NCBI RefSeq assembly: GCF_030272615.1
Contig: NC_081406.1
Coordinates: 244,523,218 to 244,587,217 of the forward strand
Direction of reading: 5' to 3'
Length of the DNA: 64,000 nt
Source of the DNA: Cryptomeria japonica
Lineage: Eukaryota; Streptophyta; Pinopsida; Cupressales; Cupressaceae
The translations under genes and the position numbers were made by a program. Of the stretch, positions 34,105 to 46,495 are shown piece after piece (position 1 is the first letter of the stretch; every line of letters begins with the position of its first letter). The notes under the pieces were generated by a model. The model ran no database searches, had not been told where the DNA came from, and was given only the letters and a program-made list of their open reading frames with translations.

Positions 34105-34350
34105 AATATTTTTGGAAGATTTCTTAGAAACAAATTTGGGAATTCTTGGACAAGAAGAAGAAGAATGTCCTTATTGAAAACATTAATGACAACTGAATGA
34201 AACATTAACATAGACTAGAGTTTGAAACCATAAGCACCCATGTTTTTTCATATGAATATATTTTGACTTGCCTTCTGAGAAATCTATTTCAATGTAGATT
34301 TGTGCAAATGTATGCTAGCGTAATTCTTAATGTTAATAGAAGAATTTAGA
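34105..34350 (-). pseudogene. LINE ORF1 relic with CCHC knuckle
   Basis: The minus strand gives IGKFLNSSINIKNYASI, then IDFSEGKSKYIHMK, then SFSCH*CFQ*GHSSSSC. The last is a CX2CX4HX4C knuckle with two stops inside. The order (YARICVEIDxxxG, then knuckle) is that of plant LINE ORF1 proteins of the DUF4283 type. It is a different copy from the LINE at the right end and is in opposite orientation. Confidence 0.5.
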
Positions 34351-34844
34351 AACTTTCCAATGAAGTTTCCATTTCATTATAGGCTTGACTCACACTATAA
34401 ATGTAATGGAAGGTACAACAATTGCACCTAAAGAGGACTAGAAGAGAAGGAATCACAAAGACAAATTAACTATGGCTTAAGGCATTGCAATTATAGATTG
34501 ATTTAATATTATTTCGTAATTAAAATAATTTTTATTTTAGTTAAAGTGATCAAATTATGAAGAAGCAAAGTGTTTTTAATAATTATATTAAGATATGTTG
34601 TCGTGGCTTTCTATGATTGTAGAATATCCACACAATGGATTTGTTGAAAAGTCTTTGGAAACTTTCAAGCAAATGTAATCAACATTTATAAAGTTGGTCT
34701 CAAAAACCTTTTCTTATCTTCTTCTTAATTGTGCCAAAATAGGAGCTCTATAATAGGGCATGTCATCTAAAATAACATCATTGAAGAGGATTTTGTTAAA
34801 TGTTATAAATGCAATTTTTTAATTATTAATCAAGCTCATCTTTG

Positions 34845-34846
<2 letters not shown>

Positions 34847-34929
<83 letters not shown>
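34847..34929 (+). repeat. (CT)n microsatellite
   Basis: About 40 uninterrupted CT units. Confidence 0.95.
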
Positions 34930-34934
<5 letters not shown>

Positions 34935-37479
34935 GAAAACATAACACGAGCCTATCGCTAATGGAGTCTAAATATCTTCATCATTAAATGTTTTATTTCA
35001 ATCATATTTTGATCCCTATAAGAGGATGCATAGTTGATTTGAAGCTATCATTTATTTATCGAGACCTTTGTTGCAAAAATATAATTTTCTAAATGACCTA
35101 CTAATTGATCTCATGTTTTCTATAAATGTATGCAAGGAATAGTCCCATTTTTTTCTAAATGACCTTCCACACCTTTTTCGGCATACCCATTGCACATCAA
35201 GGTGCAATTGCTAGTTTTGATATACTATTAATGTGATGTTAATATGATTGTTTTACCCATTCTTGGGATGGTTTTTGTTTTTACTTGGGGATTCTTTTGT
35301 ATAAGATTCAAGGCACTTGTTTCCTACTTATCTTAATAAAAAATATAATGTAGTTTACTGACATTAAATTGGGTCTAATTTTAGGTCAAAGGATTTAGTT
35401 TTATTTTGCAATAATTTCTCACAAAGGTTTACATCATTCTTTAAAATCATAAAAGGATCACCCTTTTGAGTACGTATAGAGTTCAAAATGTACAATTGTT
35501 CGGTCTATTTCTATTGATTATCGTATAATTTAGACAATATGTAAACCATTTTAACTCACCTAATTCTTATACTTGACTCTATGCCTTGAAAGTATGCAAA
35601 TTATTCAATACTCACTTCATATAACTATTAAGTATTAGGAAAACTGACAACATGGGACATTTTTATTATGATCTTCCATATTACTAGAACTTCATCATGG
35701 GTAGATTAGACCATCTATACATCCATATTTATGATTATGAAAAGTGATTCTACTAATGACATTTTGAATAATCCTTTACAATATGACATTTTGACTTAAC
35801 CTTGACCAAGTGTATGATTGGCACCTTGCTTTATAAATTATGATGGTTACAGTAAACCATTGCTTCATTTAAGGTCCTTCCAAACTACATCCTTTACTCA
35901 TTTTTATGAGTATAAATTAATTGATAGATTATTTCCAACAAGCTTGATTTGTCATGAATATACAAGGTTTTACTCGTTGTCACATACTTCTATCACTTAT
36001 TTTATGGTTTTGGCTTTGTTCTTTCATGACAATATCATATATTGAGATTGAAGCAAATTATTCTAGAATAACACAATTCAAGTAGGAAGAATAAGAGCCA
36101 ATTAAGGATTATAACTAACATGAGATTTTAAAAAATATTAAATGGTTTGATCTTATATATAAAAAAAAAGTATTTGTCCAATCCTTATCATGTATTTTCA
36201 TGTGTGTTAATGTGAACATGCTTAATTGGAATATCCATGAGGTACAGTCAATGTCAAATTTATGTATGTCTTGCTACTAGTGAGGTTCATTATAAAAATA
36301 TCAAAAAACGAGATACGAATATTTTACTAGATTTGAGAAGCCTCCAAATGCTATATTAGGATAATTATTGGAACATTAGATTGTTGTTTTGCCTCTTGGT
36401 AAAACAATGGATATGTATAAACTTCCATCACACAAAATTAAATATTTTGTGCTTAGCATTACATACATGTGCTTTCTATGGATAGATGAATTATATTGAA
36501 ACATGAACTTTAGGATCAAGTATATAGACAAAGGAATCATATAAATTGATGTTAATCATAATGAATTGAATATTAAGGATTAGTCTAATCATAAGCATAG
36601 TTGTTGTAACACACCACATATTGAGGTTAAATATGACGAAAATATTAAAACATGCACGATATAGCATCAAAGTCAAAAACTTAGCATCTCTATATGATAA
36701 TATGGCACTTTAGTTCATGGTGTCACATTTCATCATAATAAGGATAGTCCCATCGGAGCATGAATTATAATGATATATAATTTGAGAAAATTATCATCAA
36801 CTCACTCGATAGGGATAATATTATTGGTCAAATCTCTTTACCTATCTCTCTTATTGGATATTGTATTTTAATGCTATGACTATTTTCATGCTTTTCACTT
36901 GATCTTATTACTTTAGAGGATGGGCAGACCAAAATGGAGTTGTGGATTACTCATGATAGAGGCAAAAAAGCGGGGCCATCTTTTTTCTTCCATTTTCACA
37001 TGCACATAAAAGTAAACTATACATGTATACACCTCTAATTAAATTTAACGTTATTTTCTCATATTTACTTCATTATCTTCATGCTTTTAATTCATCTTAT
37101 AATTCGTGTGCTTAATTTCTATATAATCATTGACATGTTACATGCATATCAATGTTTATGTGCTCACTTAAAGTTACTACTTACATATTGTGATTATATG
37201 ATTACACTTTATCAATATGTGTCATAATAACATCAAGCACTTATTTGTGACTTCACATTTATTATCTAGCTCTTATGGTTACTATCTGTGATCATTGCCC
37301 TAATTGGAGGCACCTATTACACCCTTATACATATTTTATTGTTTGAATGACTTTATCTATTAGCACTTGCTACTTGCAACCATTGGGGCCAACATTAGGA
37401 GGCAACTTACTTCCCTTTCATATATTTTTTCACAATCACACCTTACTATATTGTTACATCTTTATCAAACAATGATATT
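34930..37479. other. No gene seen
   Basis: About 2.5 kb of AT-rich intergenic DNA with no long frame on either strand; the short frames at 35818-36045 and 36491-36676 have no recognisable features. Confidence 0.5.
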
Positions 37480-38200
37480 TTTACATTCTTGATTGTTTAT
37501 ATGGTTAGTCACATTTTTTTTGCTCGCTTCCAATTCATTACAACCTTTTTATACAAGCAATTGAAGGGAAATATATTGTTTCACTAATGTTCTTTTGTTA
37601 AGTATGGGTGTGATTGTTAACCTCATGAACACTTCCATTTTTAGATGGGATCATAATGTCTTTTAAAAAAATAAATAAATTAGATAGAGCCTTTATTTAC
37701 ATAACACACAAATCCACTTTACCCTCTTTTTATTATTATTCACTTTGATCTTTTCACCTATTTTAAATACTCAATAGATGCCACTCATTATAATTTTTTC
37801 TTCTACTCTTGTAAGATTCAATATGATGCAATTCTTAACTATTTATATGGTTTTATATTGTCACATTTTTTACTCACCTCTGATTCAGTACAACCTTTGT
37901 ATGCTATCAATTGAAGGGAAACATATTATGTCACTAATGTTCCTTTGTTGAGTATGGTTGCAATGACTAAGCTCAAGAACACTTCCATTTTTAGATGGGA
38001 TCACAATGTATAATTTTTTTTAATATTAGATAGAGCCTTTATTTAAATAACACACAAATCCACTTTACCCTCTTTTTTTTCTATTCACATTTTAAACAAA
38101 TTATAAAACTTAGTACCAATTTTAGATACTCAATAAATGCTACTCACTACATTTTTTTCTTCTACACTTGTAGGGTTTCATACAATGCACTCATTACAAG
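37480..38200. repeat. Tandem duplication, unit about 358 bp
   Basis: Copies at about 37480-37840 and 37841-38200 share long blocks: CAATTGAAGGGAAA, GAACACTTCCATTTTTAGAT, GATAGAGCCTTTATTT and ACACACAAATCCACTTTACC. It is non-coding. Confidence 0.75.
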
Positions 38201-38258
38201 AAAAGTATAAATAATTGACATCCACATCATTATACTTCACAAATATCTTATATATGTT

Positions 38259-38550
38259 GTTTTTTGTTAACTCGGGTATCTTCGTGACTCAGCTCAGTGC
38301 CCAAACTTGAAACCTTACCTTGGCCATTAACAACCAAGTTGGGGCTCAGGCGAGGGATGAAACCTTACCTTGGCCATCAACAACCAACTTGGGGCTCAGG
38401 AGAGGGGCGAGATGAGGCGAGAACTAGTCCTGGAGATGGACCAAGCCACCCAAAAGCTAGATCCATCGGGTGATCCCAGGCCTTAGAGTTGAACCTAAGA
38501 CCAATGGGGAGCAAAGCCACGGTCCAAGCCAACTCTACTACCTGTCCGGG
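38259..38550 (-). mobile_element. tRNA-derived SINE, 292 bp, with 18-bp TSD
   Basis: The insert is flanked by a perfect 18-bp duplication AAATATCTTATATATGTT (38241-38258 and 38551-38568), the length range made by LINE-driven target-primed reverse transcription. Read on the minus strand it starts CCCGGACAGGTAGTAGAG. It has an A-box-like TAGTAGAGTTGG (38540-38529) and a B box AGGTTCAACTCT (about 38496-38485), so transcription by RNA polymerase III is expected. It ends in a short A-rich tail next to the left TSD. A 50-bp unit (38309-38358 and 38359-38408), containing CCTTACCTTGGCCAT, is tandemly duplicated. It is GC-rich against its surroundings. The mobilising LINE is not known. Confidence 0.85.
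38309..38408 (-). repeat. Two tandem 50-bp units inside the SINE
   Basis: GAAACCTTACCTTGGCCATY with AACAACCAASTTGGGGCTC and AGG occurs at 38309 and again at 38359, with only a few differences. Confidence 0.85.
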
Positions 38551-39133
38551 AAATATCTTATATATGTTACTTTCATATTAACTATTTGTTTTCTTTCAAC
38601 ATCCATCTTAACAATATTGTTTATACATCAAAGGATTATATCTCAATAGTGAGGGTGATAGTGTGTTTCTTGATTACACCATCTATTAAGATTCGAAACC
38701 CCCAATGATATGATACAAAAAATAAGGTTAAGATCATTGCCCTCCGCAACTATCCACAACAAAAATGATTTAACTAATTAAGCGCAACCCCTTAGACATT
38801 CTTCCACTAAGAAAAAGATAATTAATCATTTCTAATGGCCACAAAAGAAGTTAAAATTTTCAATTATCCCACTGCCACTTGCCATAGGGAAGAATTATGG
38901 ATAAAACTCTGCAAAATTTGCTTTACTCCATGCAAATAGAATGAACCTGACAGTGAAACGTTTTATTAGGTTTTAGGGTTTGGCAACGTACATCATTGAT
39001 GACGGTGATGTACGAGTATATCACGAGATTTAAACCAGCCATTCTCTTTATTGACACCGTTTTCTTCATTTCTGCCATCAGACCATGACACTCATAAACA
39101 TTTGCAGAGAAAAAAGATCACTACATTACATTT

Positions 39134-39232
39134 ATGGCGTTTTACCAGAAGACAGTGACGCGTTTAAGAGATTCATTCTTGTTGCAGACTGCTCATGTTC
39201 ATTTCACTACGTGCTGTTCTGGAAAAGATTGA
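39134..39232 (+). other. 32-codon ORF in a dispersed repeat
   Basis: ATGGCGTTTTACCAGAAGAC opens a short frame (MAFYQKTVTRLRDSFLLQTA, then HVHFTTCCSGKD) closed by TGA at 39230. The sequence around it is shared with 1010-1190, where the frame is broken at codon 4. Arg/Ser-rich composition would suit an organelle presequence, but the rest of any gene is not visible. A longer alternative frame (39085-39387) crosses the same DNA. Confidence 0.2.
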
Positions 39233-39389
39233 AAGAAACAACACAAATTTCATGGAGGATATTAATTTGTCAGCGTTGTTTTTGTCCTTATGGTTGTATT
39301 TGGTTTTGTAATTTGATAAAAGAAGATATGTTTTTGGTTGAGTCAAAGATCGTTGGTTTTTTTTTCTTTGAATTGTTAAGTGATTGACT

Positions 39390-40090
39390 TTTATCTTTAT
39401 TGTTGATTTTTATTTTTTTTTATTTTTTTTCAATAAAAGTGGATTATTCCACTAAACTTTTTTATTAATATTTTTAATTTTTTACACAGGATTCAAAGAC
39501 CATACCAGAGGAAAGAACTCTAGGAAGAAAACCTCCGGTCACAGCTCATAAAATAAACCTATAGTATCTAACGGATCAGTTTATACACCCCGCCCAAAAC
39601 CACATACAAAATGTGATCACAACACATATAATATCAGTTTTGCATAGAGCCCATATGACAATTTGCCCAAAAACCCCATCGGATAATTTTCAAATGTAGA
39701 CTCCACAATTGCTATCAATGGAAGAAGACAAAAAATTTCAAAGCCCTGTGCCAAATCCCATGAGCCAAAAACAGGCCCCCATGCTTTGGATTCCATTTCA
39801 AGCCTCCACCACTATCCTAGGTACACATTCAATCATCTATTTTCACATTTTATAATTTTCTTATATATTTTTCTTGTTTTTTTAGTATTATTTAGATTTT
39901 TTTGGTATTATTTTAGTTTTTTTTTAAAGTAGCCTATAAATAAATATGTTTTTACATTTGTAAATTCTTAATTTTGATCTGAAATATTCTTCAATAGTTA
40001 ACCCTAAACCCTAATCAACAAATTTACAAATCAAAATCAAACCTAGATAGTTAAAAAAATAAAATATCAAATTTACAAGATACAAGATAT
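39390..40090. other. No gene seen
   Basis: AT-rich ends enclose a more balanced 300-bp block at 39490-39800 (CATACCAGAGGAAAGAACTC, ACACCCCGCCCAAAACC) that looks like decayed coding or retroelement sequence which I cannot place. Confidence 0.35.
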
Positions 40091-40130
40091 CTCAAAAACA
40101 TCAAAACGAAAACGAAATCGAAACAAAACC

Positions 40131-40290
40131 GAAACTAAATGGAAATCAAAACCAAAACCAAAACAAAATCGAAACTAAATGGAAATCAAAACCAAAACCA
40201 AAACAAAACCGAAACTAAATGGAAATCAAAACCAAATCCAAACCAAACCAAACTGAAACTAAATGGATGTATCAAAACCAAAACCAAAAC
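40131..40290 (+). repeat. 40-bp minisatellite, about four units
   Basis: GAAACTAAATGGAAATCAAA with ACCAAAACCAAAACAAAAYC repeats from 40131, 40171 and 40211, with a decayed fourth unit near 40255. Confidence 0.85.
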
Positions 40291-40329
40291 GAAATATTCA
40301 TTAAGAATTAGTCATTGACATTGTCAAAT

Positions 40330-42365
40330 TATTATAGATTTGATAACTATTTTCCTATTATTCCATGACATGACATAATAGGACCAATTATGGACCTATT
40401 ATGGCATGTCATGGCATAATAGGACATATTATGCCATCATGTCATATTAAGGCATGCCATGGTATAATAGGAATTTAGTAGGTCCTATTATGCCATGATG
40501 GCAAAATATGTTCCTATTATGCCATGTCAGGGTATGATAGAACCAACTATGGGCATAATAGGACACATTATGTCATGATGGCATAATATGTCCTATTATG
40601 CCATGATGGCATAATATGTCCATAGTGGTCATGTCATACCATGACATGGCATAATAGGACCTATTATTCCGTCATGGAATAATATGTCCTATTATTCCTT
40701 GAAATGGCACAATAGGACTGTCAAATGTTTCTAGGAATTATTTTTTTAGGTATTGGGCCTTTCAACCAATAAACGAAAAAATTTAATCACTTCTAGCAAG
40801 CCACCATTCCAATTCCTTAAATTGAACATATGTACCAAAATTGTTCTTAATCCTCATTAGGCAATACAAAAGTTACCACTATTAGTATAGACTTAAAAGT
40901 AATTAAAATTACTCTTCAAATTTTAGATATCAAAGTTTAGGCTTAGGTTTATGCCATGTCATGGCATAAAGTTCCTATTATGGTCCTATTATGCCATGTC
41001 ATGGTATAAAAGGACCAATTATGAACACATTATGCCTTGTTATGGCATAATAGGACACATTATGCCATGATGGCATAATATGTCCTATTATGCCATGATG
41101 GCATAATATGTCCTATTATGCCATGACATTGCATAATAGGTCCATAGTTGGTCCTATTATATCATGTCATGGCATAATAGGACCTATTATGCCATATAAT
41201 AGGTCCTATTATGCCATGACATTGCATAATAGTCCACCTATTATGTCATCATAATAGGACCTATTAAGCCATGACATGACATGATTTTCTCAAATTGCCA
41301 ACTTCATCATCTAATTCATCTCCAACACTGAAGGACTAATTCAACATGCTTACTTAGTATGATAAGACCAATTATGGACCTATTATGTCATGTCATGGCA
41401 TAATAGGACCTATTATATGCAATGTCATTGCATAACAGGACTTATTATGCCATGACGGCATAATAAGTCCTATTATGCCATGACATTGCATAATAGGTCC
41501 ATAGTTGGTCCTATTATATCATGTCATGGCATATTAGGACCTATTATGTCATAACGGCATAATAAGTCCTATTATGCCATGGCATTGCATAATAGTCCAC
41601 CTATTATGCCATCATGGCATAACAGGTCCATAATAGGACCTATTAAGCCACGACATGACATGATTTTCTCGAATTGCCAACTTCATCATCTAATTCATCT
41701 CCAACACTGAAGTGATAATTTGACATGTTTACTTAGTATGATAGGACCAATTATGGACCCTATTATGCCATGACATTGCATAATAGGTCCATAGTTGGTC
41801 CTATTATATCATGTCATGGCATAATAGGACCTATTATGCCATCATGGCGTAATAGGACCTATTATGCCATCATGGCGTAATAGGACCTATTATGCCATCA
41901 TGGCATAATAGGTCCATAATAGGGCCTATTAGGCCATGACATGACATGATTTTCTCAAATTGCCAACTTCATCATCTAATTCATCTCCAACACTGAAGTA
42001 CTAATTTGACATGTTTACTTAGTATGATAGGACCAATTATGGACCTATTATGTCATGTCATGGTATAATAGGACCTACTATGCCATGTCATGACATAATA
42101 GGACCTATTATATCATGTCATTGCATAATAGGACCTATTATGCCATGATGGCATAATAAGTTCTATTATGCCATGACATTGCATAATAGGTCCATAGTTG
42201 GTCCTATTATATCATGTCATGGCATAATAGGACCTAGTATGCCATGATGGCATAATAAGTCCTGTTATGCCATGACATTGCATAATAGTCCACCTATTAT
42301 GCCATCATGGCATAACAGGTCCATAATAGGACCTATTAAGCCACGACATGACATGATTTTCTTGA
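40330..42365. repeat. Array of short palindromes (ATTATGCCATNATGGCATAAT / AATAGGWCCTATT)
   Basis: Dozens of near-identical palindromes of 10-bp arms ATTATGCCAT/ATGGCATAAT alternate with AGGACCTATTA words over 2 kb. The block has a higher-order organisation: a spacer with GATTTTCTCRAATTGCCAAC and TTCATCATCTAATTCATC recurs at 41283, 41662, 41948 and 42355 (intervals of 379, 286 and 407 bp). It sits 3' of transposase copy B, within or just beyond where that gene's C-terminal intron would lie. The array is non-coding and could extrude cruciforms. Confidence 0.9.
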
Positions 42366-42809
42366 ATTGTTGACTTCATCATCTAATTCATCTCCAACAC
42401 TAAAGTACTAATTCGACATGTTTACTTAGTAAATGACCACTTAGAGAGGTTACCATCTAATATATTAGTACTATTCCAACACAAAGTACTAATGTAACAT
42501 GTTTACCAGAGCTATGACTTAATTATTTATTATATAAATTACTTTATATATGTTGATCTTATTTAGAAAAATTTACAACTTCATGTATGTAATATTTTAT
42601 ATTGATTTTAATAGTTGATGCATTTTACAAGAAATGAATGCATTAAATTGAATATATAATAGATTTATGAAGTTTCATTGAAATTGTTTATTAAGTTTTG
42701 TGTGCAAATTTTATATTTAAAGATTCAATAGTATGTACATGTATATTTTTTTAAGTTCAATATTATATTATATTTCATGTAAGATTTCATATATATGTAC
42801 TATTTAATA
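42366..42809 (-). other. AT-rich DNA, probable intron sequence of copy B
   Basis: It follows the GT donor of copy B (about 42838). I see no equivalent of the copy A last exon (HVYAVVAKESNEEGT), so the end of the gene is lost or lies beyond the palindrome array. Confidence 0.3.
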
Positions 42810-45359
42810 AATCAAAACAAATTTCAAAAATAATTTTACCTTGTTGTATAAGATCTGAAATGCGATCATAGTCATTTGATGCAAACATCGATCCATATCT
42901 TCATCGGTTCTTTCATGTGGATCATTTGCATCTATGGGTGTCAATGATCTTTGTTGCCATTCTTCAACCCATTCTTTATTCTCACAAAATTCCCAATCTC
43001 CGGAAACACAAAACTGACAAAAGCAAGCAAGCTCCCTTGTGAATATAGTCCATGTGTTTGAATTAGAACACTTAAACGAATTCCATTTAGCTGATCCAAT
43101 GATGGTACTACAATCATGTCGAATAGGAATACTATCTTCCTCTACCAACCAGAAGAAACGTCGAATTGCAAAGTTCTTAGTTGATCCTTTTGACAACTTT
43201 GAATTGCACCAATCTACAACTACACAAGCATCTCTAAATTTCACTGCATCCTCGAATTTCAATTGTTCTCTAGCAAGAGCTCTTTTTACACAGGCATCAG
43301 CTCCATCGTGTTCCTCCTTACCATGTCCCACTTCAAAAAAACTCCATAAATGTTGGACATTGGTTTTCTTGTGAACTTTGCATAGCCAATAAAACATTCT
43401 TGCATTTTTGAATTGTCCAATGTATTTATTTGACCATATCATATGTTATTTCATGTCAATTTCTCTTTCCTTAAGATTATCATGAAATACCTCGAAGCAA
43501 TGCTGAACAAACTTTGACGAGTGTAATCGATTATCACTAACATAGAAATGATACTCCCTCAAAAAAATTATGTTATCTTCTGTACTGTCATGGTCATGTC
43601 TATATATAATGTGCACAAATATGGCCACTTGCACTGAGTTGTAGTATTGTGATTGAATTTCCTTTTGTGGTTTTAGAGTATAATTTTCTGCAAAATCCAC
43701 AACTGATACTATTTTTCCAACTGGAAATGTGTTCTTGCACATGCAAAACTATCCATCAAGCCATCAAGCATGTTGGGAATGTTTCACATATTTTGGAACA
43801 ATATGACTTTTAAACTCACTGATAAATGCATTCACACTATTTTGTTTTGTAATCAATTCTAAACGTTTCCCCATCTTTCCATCCTTTAGAGGGTATTCTA
43901 TATTTTTAAATCTCCTAACATCAACCATTTTTTGTCCAAACTCAGATGAAACATGTTCATGCAAACATTCACCTATCAAAGAATAGTTCCCACATAAATT
44001 GCAAAGGCCATAAATGCATGAACTAGAAAGAAATAATTGCTCATTAGGTGGTTTACAAAATAAACTTGCAATAAAATATTTTATAGTTTCAAGTGGAACA
44101 TAAACACCACAATCCTACACAAGATCATTACCATGCAACATACAACATATATATCTAAAAACATCATAATAGTAACGAAACTGAACATGAGTTTTACAAC
44201 AACAAGATATTCTTTGTTTATTAATTTTAACATACCAGGTTTTGCAATTTTCAAATGATCTTTGACTAATTCGTAAATTCATTAACACATATTCATCACT
44301 AAATTTTTTAAATAATTCAGTTTGAGTCATGTCAAGAAGATGTTTTGGATGAGGATCACGAATTTTTTATCCCACCCTTAACTTTAAAACATCTCTAGCA
44401 TTTGATGAAACTCTAGTGTTATCATGCCAAAATTTTGCAATTAATTGTTTAGTTTCATCATTTAATTTCATGTCTAACCTTTGAAGTCTACCACTAAAAC
44501 TCCAACAATGGTTTAGTGGATCAATTTTAATTGTGTCTCTTCTTTTGGCCGTTCTTGACAAGGTTCTACGATGTAAGTTTAAATAGCCACTTATATCACT
44601 TAACATTCTTTTATTAACAATTGTTTTGTCAACTATAGCAGTTGTTATAACTCTATGTGCCACATTCTTATCTTTAGATCGACTTGTTTTTCTGATAGAA
44701 TCGATGGCACTAGCAACAATAGATACAACTTGCTTATATGATTCATCTTTTCTTTTTGGTTTTGCATAAATACCTATTTTTTTCACGACTTTACGCATTT
44801 TTAACATTTTTATTAATTGTAGCATTAATTGACATTAGAATGCTAACTTTTTATTATAGATAAATTATTTATATAATTTGTTCGCATGTGTTCTGATTTG
44901 TCTCCAAGAAAATAACCCATTAAGATTATCTGGCACATTGCTATAATCAATAGTAAACAAATTACATTCATTTTCTTTCAGAGAGGGTGGTGTAATATTT
45001 TCAATTTTTATTTCTTTTCGTATTGGTGTATGAAATTTATATCCAGCTTCATTTAAATCAGCAATTTGATTGGCATCATAGTCTTGGGGATTTAAAAACA
45101 CACCAGGATTCGCATCCACATGAACATTTACATCAACAGTCATACCCGTGTTTGGTTCTACATTTCTTGCATCCATCATGATCTCTTCAATGGTCTTATC
45201 TACAACAGGCACTGAACTAGATGCTTCCGAAATGTTATTCAATTGTCGTTGTTGTGATCTTCGATCTCTTTGGCGTTTTGCCTCCTTCTCTCTTTGTGCT
45301 TGAATTTCTTCCAATGTCATTGTCTTCCTATGTTTCTTTTGACGTTGCTTAGAACCCAT
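42810..45359 (-). pseudogene. Transposase-like gene, copy B (DFAENY / HGKG family), nearly full length
   Basis: The start ATG at 45359 gives MGSKQRQKKHRKTMTLEEIQ, a very basic N-terminus with a coiled RDRRSQQRQ run; an ORF start at 45503 is possible but less likely since copies A and A' also begin near MGxxQ/MGxNK. It then reads DANQIADLNEAGYKFHTP, LLQLIKMLKMRKVVKKIG, FSGRLQRLDMKL, FWHDNTRVSSNARDVLKLR, DMTQTELFKKF, CIYGLCNLCG with CLHEH, VSVVDFAENYTLKPQKEIQS, FLREYHFYVSDNRLHSSKFV, WSNKYIGQFKNARMFYWL, SFFEVGHGKEEHDGADACVK and RALAREQLKFEDA. Stops occur near 44368, 44113, 43980, 43764, 43755 and 43443, with a frameshift near 42885 before SDLIQQG and the intron donor. I infer a DDE-like transposase; the superfamily is not established. 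The last Gly of the HGKG box is E here. Confidence 0.65.
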
Positions 45360-45534
45360 CTTTACAAACTCCTCTTCAAAAAATAATATCTTTTTACCGA
45401 GTTCTTCATAAATTTGTGTAAAAAATATTAAAAAGTATTGCCAAATGTTGTAAAAAAGGTTTGTCAATACGGATTTCAATGATAGTATGGTAAATTGATG
45501 CAATCTATCTTTTTTTTACAGTAACGGTTATTTA

Positions 45535-45640
45535 GGAACGTGTCCTCATTTTAGAAACAGGGGCCCATTCCTAAATCCAACGATCAAAAAAAGGAACGGG
45601 CCCCCGTTTTATAAACGGGGGCCCATTCTGTGGAAGTTTA
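45535..45640 (-). repeat. GC-palindrome array upstream of copy B
   Basis: AACGTGTCCTCATT, AACAGGGGCCCATT, AACGGGCCCCCGTT and AACGGGGGCCCATT lie 180-275 bp upstream of the copy B start. They are counterparts of the 10700-10890 array of copy A'. Confidence 0.55.
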
Positions 45641-46495
45641 TTCCACAACCCACCACTTGGCTCAAGATTAGGCCCGGGATAGGCCTGGGATGGCCACACC
45701 TGAGACATGGACCTGCAAATTCAAATCTCCATTAATGAAAGCACAAATATGAACTTCTGAAATGGTTTACGTGCCTGTAATTAGAGAATTTTTATACGAA
45801 ATTAAAACCCATTTCAGATTATACTCTCTAGATTTTGAATATGTAAATTTATTTAAATATTGATTATTTTAACTATTTTTCATTTAATTTATACTAAATC
45901 GGGTCCAGAAACTTGAAATATTAACTAATTTTGTTAATCTAATAACTTTTTTATTTTAATGAATTTTGAAAAAATAAATTTTATGTCATCAATCTACACA
46001 AAATTCTTTTCTATTTAAAAAAAAAATGTTAAGTTTACATCAAATTATGTGGGTTGTACACGTCAAATTTTAAAAAAGATAATTACGGTCATTAAAAAAT
46101 TAATTAAAAAAAACATTTAAAAAAAAATACAGAAAAATATGCTCATCAATCTTCAGTGTGTTACAAACCATTTCCCAAAACACTTTGAGAAAATAATTTT
46201 AATTGTGTCAAAAAGTGTGTGTCGTACACATGCATGGTATGATCTTGAAACAAGCATTTTTAATACATGGTTTTTAGAACTCCATTCAAAAAGTTATTTT
46301 TTATTATGTGGGTATTAAAATAAATTACATATTTGGAAAGTAAACTCAAAGGGATATCTTTTATGTTACTGACTTTTTCCAAGATTCAATCTCCAAGTGT
46401 TTCAAAATTTAAGCTCAAATAAGATAAAATCTGAAAATTAGGGAAAACACTTCCACTTTTTGGCCAAAAAGTGGACTCAGCTTCTTGCACTAACC
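45641..46495. repeat. Distal 5' flank and outer end of DNA transposon copy B
   Basis: 45850-46495 matches 17830-18474. It ends with a perfect 22-bp palindrome CCACTTTTTGG/CCAAAAAGTGG at 46453-46474 followed by ACTCAGCTTCTTGCACTAACCC. It is otherwise AT-rich and non-coding. Confidence 0.6.

Noticed and set aside
38259-38550. Functional tRNA gene
   Set aside because: A and B boxes are present, but no cloverleaf can be completed and the unit is bounded by an 18-bp TSD, so it is a SINE.
40330-42365. CRISPR-like array
   Set aside because: The genome is eukaryotic, the repeats are palindromes packed without unique spacers of constant length, and there are no cas genes.
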